From the NCBI GenBank assembly GCA_946902875.1, contig OX336337.1, positions 4,526,001-4,590,000 on the forward strand: DNA of 64,000 nucleotides, in the 5' to 3' direction. The notes under the pieces were generated by a model. The model ran no database searches. It was not told the origin of the DNA and worked only from the letters and a program-made list of their open reading frames with translations. This stretch comes from Nematopogon swammerdamellus (lineage: Eukaryota > Arthropoda > Insecta > Lepidoptera > Adelidae). Shown here in pieces: positions 30,861 to 40,683 of this stretch; within the stretch, counting starts at the first letter, position 1; the number at the start of each line of letters is the position of its first letter. Both the position numbers and the translations under genes were made by a program.

Positions 30861-32185
30861 ACGTGATGATTCGTGACGTAGCACACTTTACGTGAAATGA
30901 TTCGCGACGTAGCACACGCTACGTGGAATGATTCGCGACGTAGCAGACGCTACGTGGATTGATTCGCGACGTAGCACTTGCTACATGAAACTGTTGGTGG
31001 CGTACATTGAGAAATAAATACGTCTATGGTGGCGTAGCAAGATCTATTTGGAGTGTAGCGCTTGCTACACTAAATTAGTGGGGTCGCAGCACCTGCTACG
31101 CGAAACTATTTGTGGCGTAGCAAGATCTATTTGTAGTGTAGCACTTGCTACACTAAATAAGTGGGGTCGCAGCATCTGCTACGCGAAACTATTTGTGGCG
31201 TAGCAAGATCTATTTGTAGTGTAGCACTTGCTACACTAAATAAGTGGGGTCGCAGCATCTGCTACGCGAAACTATTAGTGGCGTAGCAAGATCTATTTGT
31301 AGTGTAGCACTTGCTACACTAAATAAGTGGGGTCGCAGCATCTGCTACGCGAAACTATTTGTGGCGTAGAAAGATCTATTTGTAGTGTAGCACTTGCTAC
31401 ACTAAATAAGTGGGGTCGCAGCATCTGCTACGCGAAACTATTTGTGGCGTAGCAAGATCTATTTGTAGTGTAGCACTTGCTACACTAAATTAGTGGCGTC
31501 ACAGCACCTGCTACGCGAAACTATTTGTGGCGTAGCACTCGCTATGCGGATTGAGCCGCTAGCGCTTGGCTTGCTTGTTGCTTGCGCTTGTCGCAACATT
31601 CGCTACGCGAAATACTTGTGGGATAGCACTTGCTTCACGAAATTATTGGTGACGTAACATTCGCTACGCGAAATGATTTGTGGCGCAGCAATCGCTACGC
31701 AATTATTATTTTTTTATTTGTATTTTTTTATGTAAACCAACATGAGTGGCTGTGCCGAGGGACCAATAATGGTGCAGTCGACAGAGCCAAAAACACCTCT
31801 TCTCGCGAAACCACGCTCAGAGAGGCACCATGCCAGCAGATTTGCGGACTGTTGCTAGGCTGTCCAGTCTGTTAATACGACGTTTGAAGGCACGCAGTTT
31901 AAAGTATTCGGGAAAAACACTCGCCGGAAGACAGTTCCACACACTAGCGGCGCGACAAAGAAAATGGTGCTCATAAGCCCAATGTCCACAACAAAAGGAT
32001 GTTCAGTTTCCCTGCGGCGTATTCTGTGAAGATAGATTGGATGGCAAGGAATAAAGCACGCATGTTTTATTTGTAGCGTAGCACTTGATACACAAAATTA
32101 TTGATGTCGCAACACTCGCGAAATGATTTTTACCGTAGAGTTCGTACGCGGAATAATTTGCCGAATACCAGTTGCTATGCAAACA
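30861..32185 (+). repeat. satellite of palindromic GTAGC/GCTAC modules, 83-bp higher-order unit
   Basis: GGCGTAGCAAGATCTATTT recurs at 31031, 31113, 31197, 31280, 31363, 31446 and (variant) 31529: six units of 82-84 bp, the middle ones nearly identical. Each unit holds inverted modules such as GTAGCACTTGCTAC. Flanks (30861-31030, 31530-31720, 32066-32185) are shorter diverged modules like GATTCGCGACGTAGCACACG. An LB insertion splits the array at 31722. Confidence 0.92.
31722..32065 (-). pseudogene. LINE LB: RT C-terminus and 3' end, inserted in satellite
   Basis: Minus strand encodes RRRETEHPFVVDIG, then after frameshifts SVWNCLPASVFPEYFKLRAF and KRRINRLDSLATVRKSAGM, then the UTR GAGCGTGGTTTCGCGAG and a tail ending GTTGGTTTACATAAAAAA. 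This is the longest LB copy. The W-N-x-L-P-A-S-V-F-P motif places it in the Jockey/CR1/R1 group. Satellite modules continue on both sides. Confidence 0.8.
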
Positions 32186-32721
32186 TTTTATTTTAAGATA
32201 ATTTAAAGATAGATATTTCCTTTGTAATAATATTTGCTCCGCCGAGGGGTAAACAATCTGAGTGTTGCCACAATTTCAACCGGTTCCGGAAGTTGAGGGG
32301 AAAAGGTTTATTTGTGTGGCACTTTTCCCGTTATTCAAACTTGACATAAAATCTACGAACAATGCTTTTCCCGGGTTATAATTCTCTTACATTTTCGCTT
32401 CAGAAATAATACGAAATTTTATTCTATTTCAAATGTTTTTATATTTTTTATTTGTATTTTTTTTAACCAATGTGAGTGGTTGTGTGTAAATTATTTATTG
32501 AACTACAAATGTGAGTATAATAGAAAGAGAAAGAAAAGGTACAGTATTTAAGGATATTATTAAAAGTCATGTTATGCGCGAACGTTGTTCAGACACAGAG
32601 GGTTCCGTAGCCACTTCCTTCGCCACAGATAGCACGCACTCGCAGCGATCCACAGTAGTCGCACCGTGCCTCCGTCCGGCCCACGGCCGGCGCCGCACTG
32701 CAGTTCACTAAAATGATATTT
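32186..32721. other. AT-rich, unassigned
   Basis: No gene or repeat recognised. A GC-rich patch lies at 32630-32700. Confidence 0.4.
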
Positions 32722-32802
32722 TTTGACATCACGGATGTTGTAGATGCTGACATCACGGATGTTGTAGGTGATGTAGCCAACCGTGTCCATTTCCATAAAA
32801 AA
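32722..32802 (+). mobile_element. SINE S1 3' fragment with internal duplication
   Basis: GACATCACGGATGTTGTAG occurs twice, then GTGATGTAGCCAACCGTGTC and a CATTTCCATAAAAAAAA tail. Confidence 0.8.
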
Positions 32803-32842
32803 AAAGATGTAGAGATATATTTTTTACATTTATTGAGCTTTC

Positions 32843-33155
32843 ATTTTTAGGTTTCCGTATCCCGTACGGAAGCCTATTACTAAGCCTCCCCGTCCGTCCG
32901 TCTGTCCGAGGGCTGTATCTCTTGAACCGTAATAGGTAGCCCGTTAAAATTTTCACAGAATATGTGTCAGATTAGGTTAATATCAGCAAATAATAAAAAA
33001 AAAAAAGAAAATGTTAAAAATTAAGGGGGGCTCCCATACAACAAACGTACCAAAAAACTGAATAATAGATGGCGCCACAGGCTTTTATACATTGCATTGC
33101 TGAAAGACAAAAGATAGGCGATAGATACGGAAACCTCCGTGCGCGAGAGATTTTT
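32843..33155 (-). mobile_element. MINE copy
   Basis: TTTCCGTATCCCGTACGGAA, (GTCC)n at 32890-32910, AATAGGTAGCCCGTTAAAAT, GGGGGGCTCCCATACAACA, GATGGCGCCACAGGC, CGGAAACCTCCGTGCGCG. Confidence 0.85.
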
Positions 33156-33290
33156 GAATAATCAAATTGGACAGCGTGTGCGACAGACAGATGAAACGAC
33201 GCGACGGACAGATACGTGACCGATTCTATAAGGCTCCCTGCGGACGTGGCTGACTACGAAACCCTGAAAAGAACGCACAGTTTAGTTGAC

Positions 33291-33431
33291 AAATAATGCG
33301 TATCGAGCTTTAGAAAGAGACAAATCCGGTTGTAGAGCGTCGTCCCTGTCGCACGCACTGGCAAGTCTCTGCGACAGGGACGACGCTCTACAACCGGATT
33401 GTCTCTTTCTAAAGCTCGAAACGCATTATTT
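33291..33431. repeat. 141-bp hairpin element
   Basis: Arms of ~62 bp: left starts AAATAATGCGTATCGAGC and contains GAGCGTCGTCCCTGTCGCA; right (33370-33431) is its complement with two to three differences. The central spacer is ~17 nt. Looks like a foldback MITE. Confidence 0.88.
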
Positions 33432-33475
33432 CGCGGTCTTCCGCTCTTCTCATCCATCCACTCCCGGAAAAATTA
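33432..33475 (-). mobile_element. RTE 3' end scrap
   Basis: CGCGGTCTTCCGCTCTTCTC then ATCCATCCACTCCCGG: reverse of the RTE end, directly against the hairpin element. Confidence 0.6.
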
Positions 33476-33489
33476 TTAATTAATATTAA

Positions 33490-33860
33490 AAAAAAATATG
33501 CAAAGCGCGACATGTGGCATCTTTTCACCTACGAGTAGGTGACTTACGATGCCCATGGACATTCTGTGATGCACGGGGATTGCGAATTCCATGCCGACCT
33601 GACAGAAGCCTTTTCACGCCCCCTTTGAAAAACCCCAGGCTGTACTTGGGAGGAAATAGATGAGCAGGGAGTGCGTTCCACAATTTCCCGGTTCTGTGAA
33701 TAAAAGGCCTACAGAACCGGTTGGTGCCCATCCTCGGTAGGTCGATTGTTTAAGGGTGCATCCCCTGCCCAGTACGCTAGTCCGGAGGTGGAATGGGGAC
33801 GATGGAATCGCGTTAAACAGCTCCTCCGAACATTCCCCGTGAAATAAACGATAGACGATT
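33490..33860 (-). pseudogene. LINE LA: RT C-terminus and 3' end
   Basis: Minus frame NRFCRPFIHRTGKLWNALPA then HLFPPKYSLGFFKGGVKRLL, with HGECSEELFNAI and SSPFHLRTSVLG upstream in another frame near 33800-33840. The 3' tail is GCCACATGTCGCGCTTTGC. Frameshifts break the RT. Best LA reference in the window. Confidence 0.75.
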
Positions 33861-34294
33861 CTCCCATGTAAATCGGCACAATGGTGCTTGAAACTGAGTC
33901 GGCACTTTCGCTCGCTGGATATAATGATTGGGAATTATTTGTGATTAGAAGATGTGGCTAGATTATTAGTGTAGTGGCTACAAACAGTGTTAAATTTCAT
34001 GTATATAAAAAAATATGTTGTCGTTTGTACCTATATGTAATAAAATATACCTTGTTATTTCAAGAGACTTCGTTGAAGTCAGAATAACAGATTGAAGTTA
34101 AACAAAAAAAAGTTATTTGTAATTCGATACAAAATCCAATACTCTATTTTGCAGAAGCGTATTTCAATATAAGCTAAATATTTCTCATAATAAAAACAAT
34201 TCAGCACCTACGCCAAAGAAAAATAAAATTATGTAGAGCTTACAGGTCAACAATTCAAAGCGACGCCTATTAATTCTGAGCGTAAAATAATAAT
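33861..34294. other. AT-rich, nothing recognised
   Basis: No ORF, repeat or structured element seen. Confidence 0.4.
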
Positions 34295-34435
34295 AAAAAA
34301 TTGTGATTTTTCAGGTGCTTCGTGCCTTACTTGCTGCTTTTGATAGGTTATAATTTGTCCAAATACTTTGCGAAACGTGTTGGTCGGTGTTGTGCTCCGA
34401 TTGTCCGGATACAGTGTGTGGTATGTATGTATGTG
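34295..34435 (+). mobile_element. repeat R3, 3' part
   Basis: TTCGTGCCTTACTTGCTGCT, AATACTTTGCGAAACGTGTT, GATTGTCCGGATACAGTGTG, GGTATGTATGTATG. Confidence 0.7.
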
Positions 34436-34526
34436 ATTTCAAGTACATGTATCAAAAATATCCTTAAACAGCTCACGGTTTAAATTCGATTTGATATTAT
34501 TGTTTAAATGTTTCATTCACTGTATC

Positions 34527-34828
34527 AAACACAGTACTTGGATGGGTGAACGTTCGAACGTTGGCGGCTGACCGTGGCTCGGATTCCACGTTAAACTGTA
34601 GGTCCCTTCCCTTCTTACCTTACTAGGCGGCAGGTTTTATCCCGACCGGGTTGATACCACCGCACTGAGCGAAACGTCGGTCGAAACGGCTATGTAAATA
34701 GTCCGTGTTTTCCGTCCAGTTCAGTGAAGCCGTCGCGAAATGAAGAGAAGCATTGACATGGCACCTAGTTCACCCGGTGTTATGGGCTGGTGATGATGGG
34801 TAGGTGATGTACCCAACCGTGTCAGTGC
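34527..34828 (+). mobile_element. SINE S1 with tRNA/5S-like head, 5'-truncated
   Basis: Starts within the 5S-like part (CAGTACTTGGATGGGTGAAC), then a T-arm-like CGTGGCTCGGATTCCACG, core hairpin (GGCGGCAGG...GGGTTGATACCACCG) and a diverged 3' end. No poly-A. Confidence 0.8.
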
Positions 34829-35107
34829 GTATGCGTGTACGCGCTTTAGAAGTATACTTCTCCCCCCTCATCATCTCTATCCCTCTTCCCCCTCTCCGCC
34901 TATCTCGCCCCCTCCCCTTTCCACCTACTTGTATAATGTACCCGGTACACAGGTTGACTCGCCTGCGGCAGACATTTTGAAATGATTTCGGACCCGGGGG
35001 GTTTGCCACCTCGTACGAGACACATGACATGAATTTCATTTGACAAGAATTTGCATACTATATGTGTGCGAGCATATTCAAGAAGCGTATGCGTGCACAA
35101 ATAAGTA

Positions 35108-35494
35108 CTTTTTTATGGTTCCGTATCCGGTACGGGACCCTAATTACTAAGCCTACGCCGCCGTCTGTCTGTCTGTCTGTCAGAGGTATCTCTTGAACCG
35201 TAATAGGTAGCCCGTTGAAATTTTCACAGAATATGTGTTATTATGGCCGATATAATAACAAGTAATAAAAATAAGAAAAAGTAAAAAAATCACGGGGCTC
35301 CCCATACAAGAAACTAAAAAGTGTATGCGCGCCATCTACCGAAACGAGTATGAAGCATTTTAACTAATCATGAATTTTAACTAATATGAAGCATTTCATA
35401 AACACGCCATAGATGGCGTGAGTGGCGCTGACCATGACATGGCGATACGGAACCCTCGGTGCACGAGTTCGACTTGCGCACTTGGCCGGTTTTT
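35108..35494 (-). mobile_element. MINE copy, full length
   Basis: From GGTTCCGTATCCGGTACGGG through (GTCT)n at 35163-35180, AATAGGTAGCCCGTTGAAAT and GGGGCTCCCCATACAAGAA to GCACTTGGCCGG. It contains a tandem-like ATGAAGCATTTTAACTAAT duplication around 35350-35400. Confidence 0.85.
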
Positions 35495-35712
35495 TTATTA
35501 CACCCGAACTGTGTGGCTATGCTCCAGATCGGAGTCTAAGGCAAAGCCAATTTCACCACCGAGGAGGTGGCAGTCCAGCTTGTGGGCGGACTAAAGTCGG
35601 TTTAGGAAATGCTATTAATCAGCGATTTGAAGATCTGTTGATTGTAGGAGTAGACGAAGATATTATTCCTCGGAAACCTATTCCACACCTTTGCAGTGCG
35701 ACACAAAAACGA
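35495..35712 (-). pseudogene. LINE RT C-terminus with S2-like 3' tail
   Basis: Minus strand reads CRTAKVWNRFPRNNIFVYSY then NQQIFKSLINSIS and a stop near 35612. The following UTR contains TGCCACCTCCTCGGTGGTGA, AATTGGCTT and TAGCCACACAGTTCGGG ending TGTAATAAAAA. S2 has the closely similar GGCACCTACCTTCTCGGAGG, TGATATTGGCT and CAGCCACCCATACCGG. It is a candidate partner LINE for S2. Confidence 0.55.
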
Positions 35713-36092
35713 TTTTTTATGGACCCTGACACGGTTGGCTACATCACCTACAACATCCGTGATTAAAGCCCATAACACCAGGTGAACTAGGTGCCACGTC
35801 AGTGCTTCCCTTCATTTCATGTCGGCTACACTGAACTGGATGGAAAACACGAACTATTTACATAGCCGCTTCGACCGACGCGACGTTTCATTTAGTGCGG
35901 TGGTACCAACCCGGGCGGGATAAACCCTACCACCTAGTAAGGTAAGTAGCGAAGGGATCTACAGTGTTACGTGGAACCGAACCACGGTCAGCCTCCAACG
36001 GTCGAGCGGTCACCCATCCAAGTACTGACCGCGCTCGGGGTTGCTTAACAACAGTCGACCGACCGCACCACTGAGCTACTGAGGCTGACATT
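35713..36092 (-). mobile_element. SINE S1 with tRNA/5S-like head, full length
   Basis: Minus strand from 36090: arm GTCAGCCTC, box A TAGCTCAGTGG, 5S-like AAGCAACCCCGAGCGCGG then TCAGTACTTGGATGGGTGAC, complementary arm GAGGCTGAC (35988), and a T-arm-like GTGGTTCGGTTCCAC (35971). Core hairpin and tail follow to the poly-A at 35713. 380 bp; the reference copy for this head type. Confidence 0.92.
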
Positions 36093-36299
36093 ATTTTCGG
36101 AGATGTATTTATTTCTTCTGTTGACTACAAAGTATGGTGCAAGAGATGGCGGGGTTTGGCTAATGTGACCAGGAGGAGGGATAAGGGAAGCGATTTCCTC
36201 AGAACAGCGGCCATAGCAGTACCGGTAAAACCGGCTTAATGATCCAACTAGGATCCAACGATGCGTCTGTGCTTCAGTGGTATTTGTTTTTGTTTAATT

Positions 36300-36560
36300 T
36301 AATTTGTATTTTTTGTACATACATACATGCATAGCGTCACGTCTTTTTCCGAGTGGGCTAGGCAGAGACAACGGATCACCACGTGCCACGATCCTGATAC
36401 ACCTATGCCGCCACTTCCACTCCCATAATGTTCTTCATGCATATGCTCCTCGGTTACGGGTACTATGTGCTTGATCCTTTTTGAGCATATGCCCGATCTG
36501 GTCCAGGTACGTGCGTCTAGGGCGAACCTTCCCGACTCTTCGTTATAGCCTAAAACCATC
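36300..36560 (-). repeat. dispersed lepidopteran-type repeat (GTAGGCAGAG family) and Helitron-like piece
   Basis: CATACATACATGCATAGCGT, GGGCTAGGCAGAGACAACGG, CCACGATCCTGATACACC and GGGCGAACCTTCCCGACTC resemble a common lepidopteran repeat that I know by eye. 36548-36660 (TAAAACCATCTTGAGAAGTC, TATTGACGTACGTTACACGG) matches 56018-56150. Confidence 0.45.
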
Positions 36561-36660
36561 TTGAGAAGTCACAGAACGTATCAGTAAAAACCGTATGTAA
36601 ATCGATAAAGTAGTTCTCGAGTTATAGGTATATTCATATATTGACGTACGTTACACGGTC

Positions 36661-37000
36661 TCACTTAGAAACTTCGCTTTATTTATACGAACTTCGTTTT
36701 ATGGATACGAACCATAGATCAATAATCCGCTTTCATGACTGAAATTCACTTAGCAAACTCAAAATGTGAAGTATAGTGATGCACGAAAAAGGGTTTCGAA
36801 CTCATCCCCTCCCGCAAACAAAGTTCTACTTGTTTACCTTCACTGGTGAGAGTAGATCGTATTTCCTGTTCGCTTTGGCGTATTTTTTCAGCGCTACATG
36901 GGCCCGCGGGAATGTTAATGTTAGTATGCAATTCCATTCCTCCTCCAATTTCCGATTCTCTTCTCTATTGTCACTACTATGCTCTATTTTTAGGGTTAAT
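36661..37000. other. no feature recognised
   Basis: Overlapping short ORFs on both strands without motifs. Confidence 0.4.
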
Positions 37001-37043
37001 GTATAATGGTACCCACCAGCGACGCTGGTGGGTACCATTATAC
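37001..37043. other. perfect 43-bp palindrome
   Basis: GTATAATGGTACCCACCAGC plus G pairs with the 21 nt that follow a single A at 37022. No mismatch. It stands alone before a MINE copy. Confidence 0.9.
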
Positions 37044-37084
37044 AATTGATCAGGTGTCTGTCCGTCTGTCCGTGGTAATAATTA

Positions 37085-37464
37085 AAGCCGGCTAAGTGCG
37101 AGTCAGACATGCGCACCGAGGTTTCCGCACCACAAAAAAAAGCATGTTTCTTGTATGGGGACCCCCCTTGAATTTTTCACTTTTTCAAGTTTTTACTATT
37201 TGTTATTATATCCGCCAAAATAACACATATTCTGTGAACATTTCAACCGCCTAGCTATTCAGATAGACGTTGTAGGTTTAGGCCCACTTGCACCAACACG
37301 AATTTAACTATAAACCAGTTTAACTCGTTAAACTAGCACCCGTTGTATGTGGGAACCGCGTTTGAACCGCGTTTAAATCCATAACTCGCTATTTAACTCT
37401 AAACTCGTGTTGGTGCAAGTGGGCATTAGTCATAGGCTTCCGTACGGGGTACGGTAACCTAAAA
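37085..37464 (+). mobile_element. MINE copy with PIF-type MITE inside
   Basis: CGGCTAAGTGCGAGTCAGAC, TTGTATGGGGACCCCCCTTG, TAACACATATTCTGTGAACA; interrupted at 37281-37425; ends CTTCCGTACGGGGTACGG. Confidence 0.8.
37281..37425. mobile_element. PIF/Harbinger-type MITE, TTA target site
   Basis: TIR GGCCCACTTGCACCAACAC, flanked by TTA on both sides. Interior TTTAACTCGTTAAACTAGC and AACCGCGTTTAAATCC. About 145 bp, no coding. Copies at 39685 and 44124. Confidence 0.88.
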
Positions 37465-37514
37465 TGACTCTTATGAGAATGATTATGTATGTAGGTTTCA
37501 TAATAATATAATAT

Positions 37515-37725
37515 ATAGCTTTTGCCCGCGGCAAAAGAAAGCGAGCTTAAAAAGAAGAATGTAAGTAAGCCCGCTACCGTACCTTTATTTCGGCGCGCGG
37601 AAAAAATGTAAATTTAGTTTTAGTATCATACATAGAGCCTACAAACGTAGTATCTCATAAAACAAAGTAACTTACTCCATGACTATCCCTTACAGATTTA
37701 TTATGAGTATTGATTGATTGATTAA
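37515..37725 (-). mobile_element. Helitron, internally deleted
   Basis: GCTTTTGCCCGCGGC near 37518, CCCGCTACCGTACCTTTATT, then a jump to TAGTATCATACATAGAGCC and the 5' end TCAATCAATCAATACTCA (minus). Confidence 0.75.
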
Positions 37726-37818
37726 CGTATGTTAGACGCGTGTGATACAGGAAGATACTATAACATTTCATCTTAGGGCATCGTAAGATAAAATAAAATA
37801 TAATATCTTTATAGTGTA

Positions 37819-39382
37819 CTAGCTTTTGCCCGCGGCTTCGCTCGCGTGAAATTCGTATTTCAAAGAAAGCAAGTAAGTAACTAAGGGATCTGCGTTAAGT
37901 AAGGTAAACGATAAACCTTCTCAACTAAATTAAGTAACTAACGGCGAGGCTTCAGGCTGAGCTGCATTCTGGAAGACAATAAACCTTCTCGAAAAAAGTA
38001 AGTAACTAAGGGCGAGGCCGAAGGCCGAGCTGCGTTCAGGAACACGATAAACCCACTCAAAGAAAGTAAGTAATTGAGGGCGAGGTCGAAGGCCGAGCTG
38101 CGTACAGCAAGACGATAACCTTTTCGAAGAAGTAACAGAGGGCGAGGCCGAAGGCCGAGCTGCGTTCAGGAAGACGATAACCTTTTCGAAGAAGTAAGTA
38201 ACAGAGGGCGAGGCCGAAGGCCGAGCTGCGTTCAGGAAGACCATAAACCTTCTCGAAGAAAGTAAGTAACTAAGGGCGAGGCCGAAGGCCGAGCTGCGTT
38301 CAGGAAGACTATAAACCTTCTCGAGGAAATTAAGTAATTGAGGGCGAGGCGGAAGGCCGAGCTGCGTTCAGGAAGACGATAAACCTACTCAAAGAAAGTA
38401 AGTAATTGAGGGCGAGGCCGAAGGCCGAGCTGCGTACAGCAAGACTATAAACCTTCTTAAAGAAAGTAAGTCACTGAGGGCGAGGCCGAAGGCCGAGCTG
38501 CGTTCAGAAAGACGATAACCTTTTCGAAGAAGTAAGTAGCAGAGGGCGAGGCCGAAGGCCGAGCTGCGTTCAGGAAGACTATAAACCTTCTCGAATAAAT
38601 TAAGTAATCGTGGCCAAGGCCGAAGGCCGAGCTGCGTTCAGGAAGACTATAAACCTTCTTGATGAAAGTAAGTACCTAACTCAGGGCGAGGCAGAAGGCC
38701 GAGCTGCGTTCAGGAAGACGATAACCTTTTCGAAGAAAGTAAGTAACAGAGGGCGAGGCCGAAGGCCGAGCTGCGTTCAGGAAGACCATAAACCTTCTCG
38801 AAGAAAGTAAGTAACTAAGAGCGAGGCCGAAGGCCGAGCTGCGTTCAGGAAGATCATAAACCTTCTCGAAGAAATTAATTAATTGAGGGCGAGGCCGAAG
38901 GCCGAGCTTCGTTCAGGAAGACTATAAACCGTCTTGAAGAAAGTAAGTAACTATCGCCCATAGTTACTTACTGTCATCAAGAAGGTTTAGTGTCTTCCAG
39001 AATACAGCTTGGTCTTCGGCCACGCCCTTAGTTACTTACTTTCTTCGAGAAGGATTATAGTCTTCCTGAATGCAGCTCGAACTTAGGCCTCGCCCTCAGT
39101 TACTACTTTCTTCGAGAACTTGTTCGAGAAGGTTGAAGGTCTTCCTGAACGCAGCTCGGCCTTCGGCCTCGCCCTTTGTTGCTTATTTTCTTCGAATAGG
39201 TTTAACCTCTTCCTGAACGCAGCTCGGCCTTCGGTCTCGCCTTTAGTATGTTACTTACTTTCTTTGAGAATGTTTATTATTTTTATCTGAATCCAGTTCG
39301 CCCTCCGGTCCCGGCCTAAGTTACTTAGTTTCTTCTTTTGAAATACGAATTTCACGCGAGCGAATCCGCGGGAAAAAGCTAT
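37819..39382. repeat. palindromic ~66-bp-unit array inside Helitron copy 2
   Basis: Left arm 37819 to about 38960 has about 15 units of the GGCGAGGCCGAAGGCCGAGC type; the centre ATAGTTACTTACT is near 38960; the right arm ~420 bp. Compared with copy 1 the left arm has roughly doubled while the right arm length is unchanged. Confidence 0.88.
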
Positions 39383-39684
39383 CGATACTAAAATAAGAAA
39401 ATTCAATTAAAATAAATCAAATACTTTAGATACCTACCTAACTAAGTAAAATACTCCACATATTAGCATAACCGGAACTGAATTTTATTTAGCCTATCCT
39501 GTGTCTCGTATAGCTAAATGTGCGTGTAGTAATTTTAATCGAATTTAGATGGATTAATTTTATGGAGGAAATTCATACAAACATATTCGCCTCGCCCCGC
39601 TGCCCCCCGATGAGAGAAGCGCAGCGCTTCTTTCACGACATTCTCATCGTCGTAACTTTTTAAACTATTTGTCCAAATTACTTA

Positions 39685-39819
39685 GCGCGTCTTGCACCAA
39701 CACGAGTTCAGAGTTAAATAGCGAGTTATGGATTTAAACGCGGTTCACACATACAACGGGTGCTAGTTTAACGAGTTGAACTAGTTTATATATTGAACTT
39801 GTGTTGGTGCAAGTGGGCC
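39685..39819. mobile_element. PIF/Harbinger-type MITE inside Helitron copy 2
   Basis: Left TIR is mutated (GCGCGTCTTGCACCAACAC); right end GTGTTGGTGCAAGTGGGCC. TTA on both sides. Helitron copy 1 has the empty site CAAATTACTTAGTGTAAC near 29396. Confidence 0.9.
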
Positions 39820-40683
39820 TTAGTGTAACAGCCAAAGTGTATCTACTTTAAATACCAGAAGCGATAAAAGTATGTATTTTGATAAGAATTAATTCAAAAC
39901 TATAAAATGTGCATTGTAAATACAGTATCCAATTTAAGTGTATTTTTGGTTCACTATTTTGGCTATAGTGGCTTCCACATAAAAGGTAGATATATGCTGT
40001 CGCGGACTTTTTTTTAGAACTATTTTAGAGAAACAACCTCACTATACACTATCTTCGTGTAACTCTAAAGGTTTATGCAGCGCACGCCGAGATAGCTCTC
40101 AGAAGGCAGGATTTTTTCCGACTTACTTGACATTTATCGATATTTGGGCAAATTTTCACAATGTCTTTATAAATTATAGCCTTTTTGATGTATAAGCTAT
40201 AGTACTGTAAAGGCTCATCAAAATCTGTTCAGTAGTTTTAACGTGAAAGATGAATATAGTGCGGCTGTTTGGTTCGCTGTTGAGTTTATAGGCCGCGCCT
40301 CCCCCGCGCCGCCGCACCGTGCCGCCACGCCGCCAACTGCCGCCGCTCGCTCGGTAAATACCTATGTATAGTACTAAGGCGCGCGGATTGAACATATCGG
40401 TTTGTATGGGAGCCACATCTTAGCGTAACCGGAACTGAATTTTATGTAGCCTATCCTGTGTCCCATATAGTTAAATGTGCTTGTACAAAGTTTCATCGAA
40501 TTCGGATGAACGGTTTAAGAGTTATTGCGGAACATACATACATACATACATACATACAGAAAAGATTTCTAAAAATCGTCAATTTAGCTTTAGTATCATA
40601 CATAGAGGCTACAAACTCAATATTTCCTAAAACAAAGTAACTTACTCCATGACCACCCCTTACAGATTTATTATTAGTATTGA

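Larger units (their letters stand above)
37819..40683 (-). mobile_element. large non-autonomous Helitron, copy 2 (2,865 bp)
   Basis: Minus strand TCAATACTAATAATAAATC at 40683 to AAAAGCTAG at 37819, flanked by A and T. It is collinear with copy 1 (28071) but has a longer left array arm and a MITE at 39685. Host flanks differ completely from copy 1, so the two are separate transpositions, not a segmental duplication. An 80-codon ORF at 40174-40416 has an 81-codon match in copy 1 but is GCC-repeat-driven. Confidence 0.82.

Noticed and set aside
30861..31720. CRISPR-like array
   Set aside because: Units are contiguous 83-bp repeats with no unique spacers, and the DNA is eukaryotic.
29749..40416. 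Matching 80-81 codon minus ORFs in Helitron copies 1 and 2
   Set aside because: Conservation is explained by the recent common origin of the two copies; the ORF spans a GCC-repeat patch and common Helitron sequence.
28071..40683. Segmental duplication of ~2.2 kb
   Set aside because: Both copies end precisely at Helitron termini, their flanks differ, and copy 1 splits an S2 SINE, so transposition explains the pair better.
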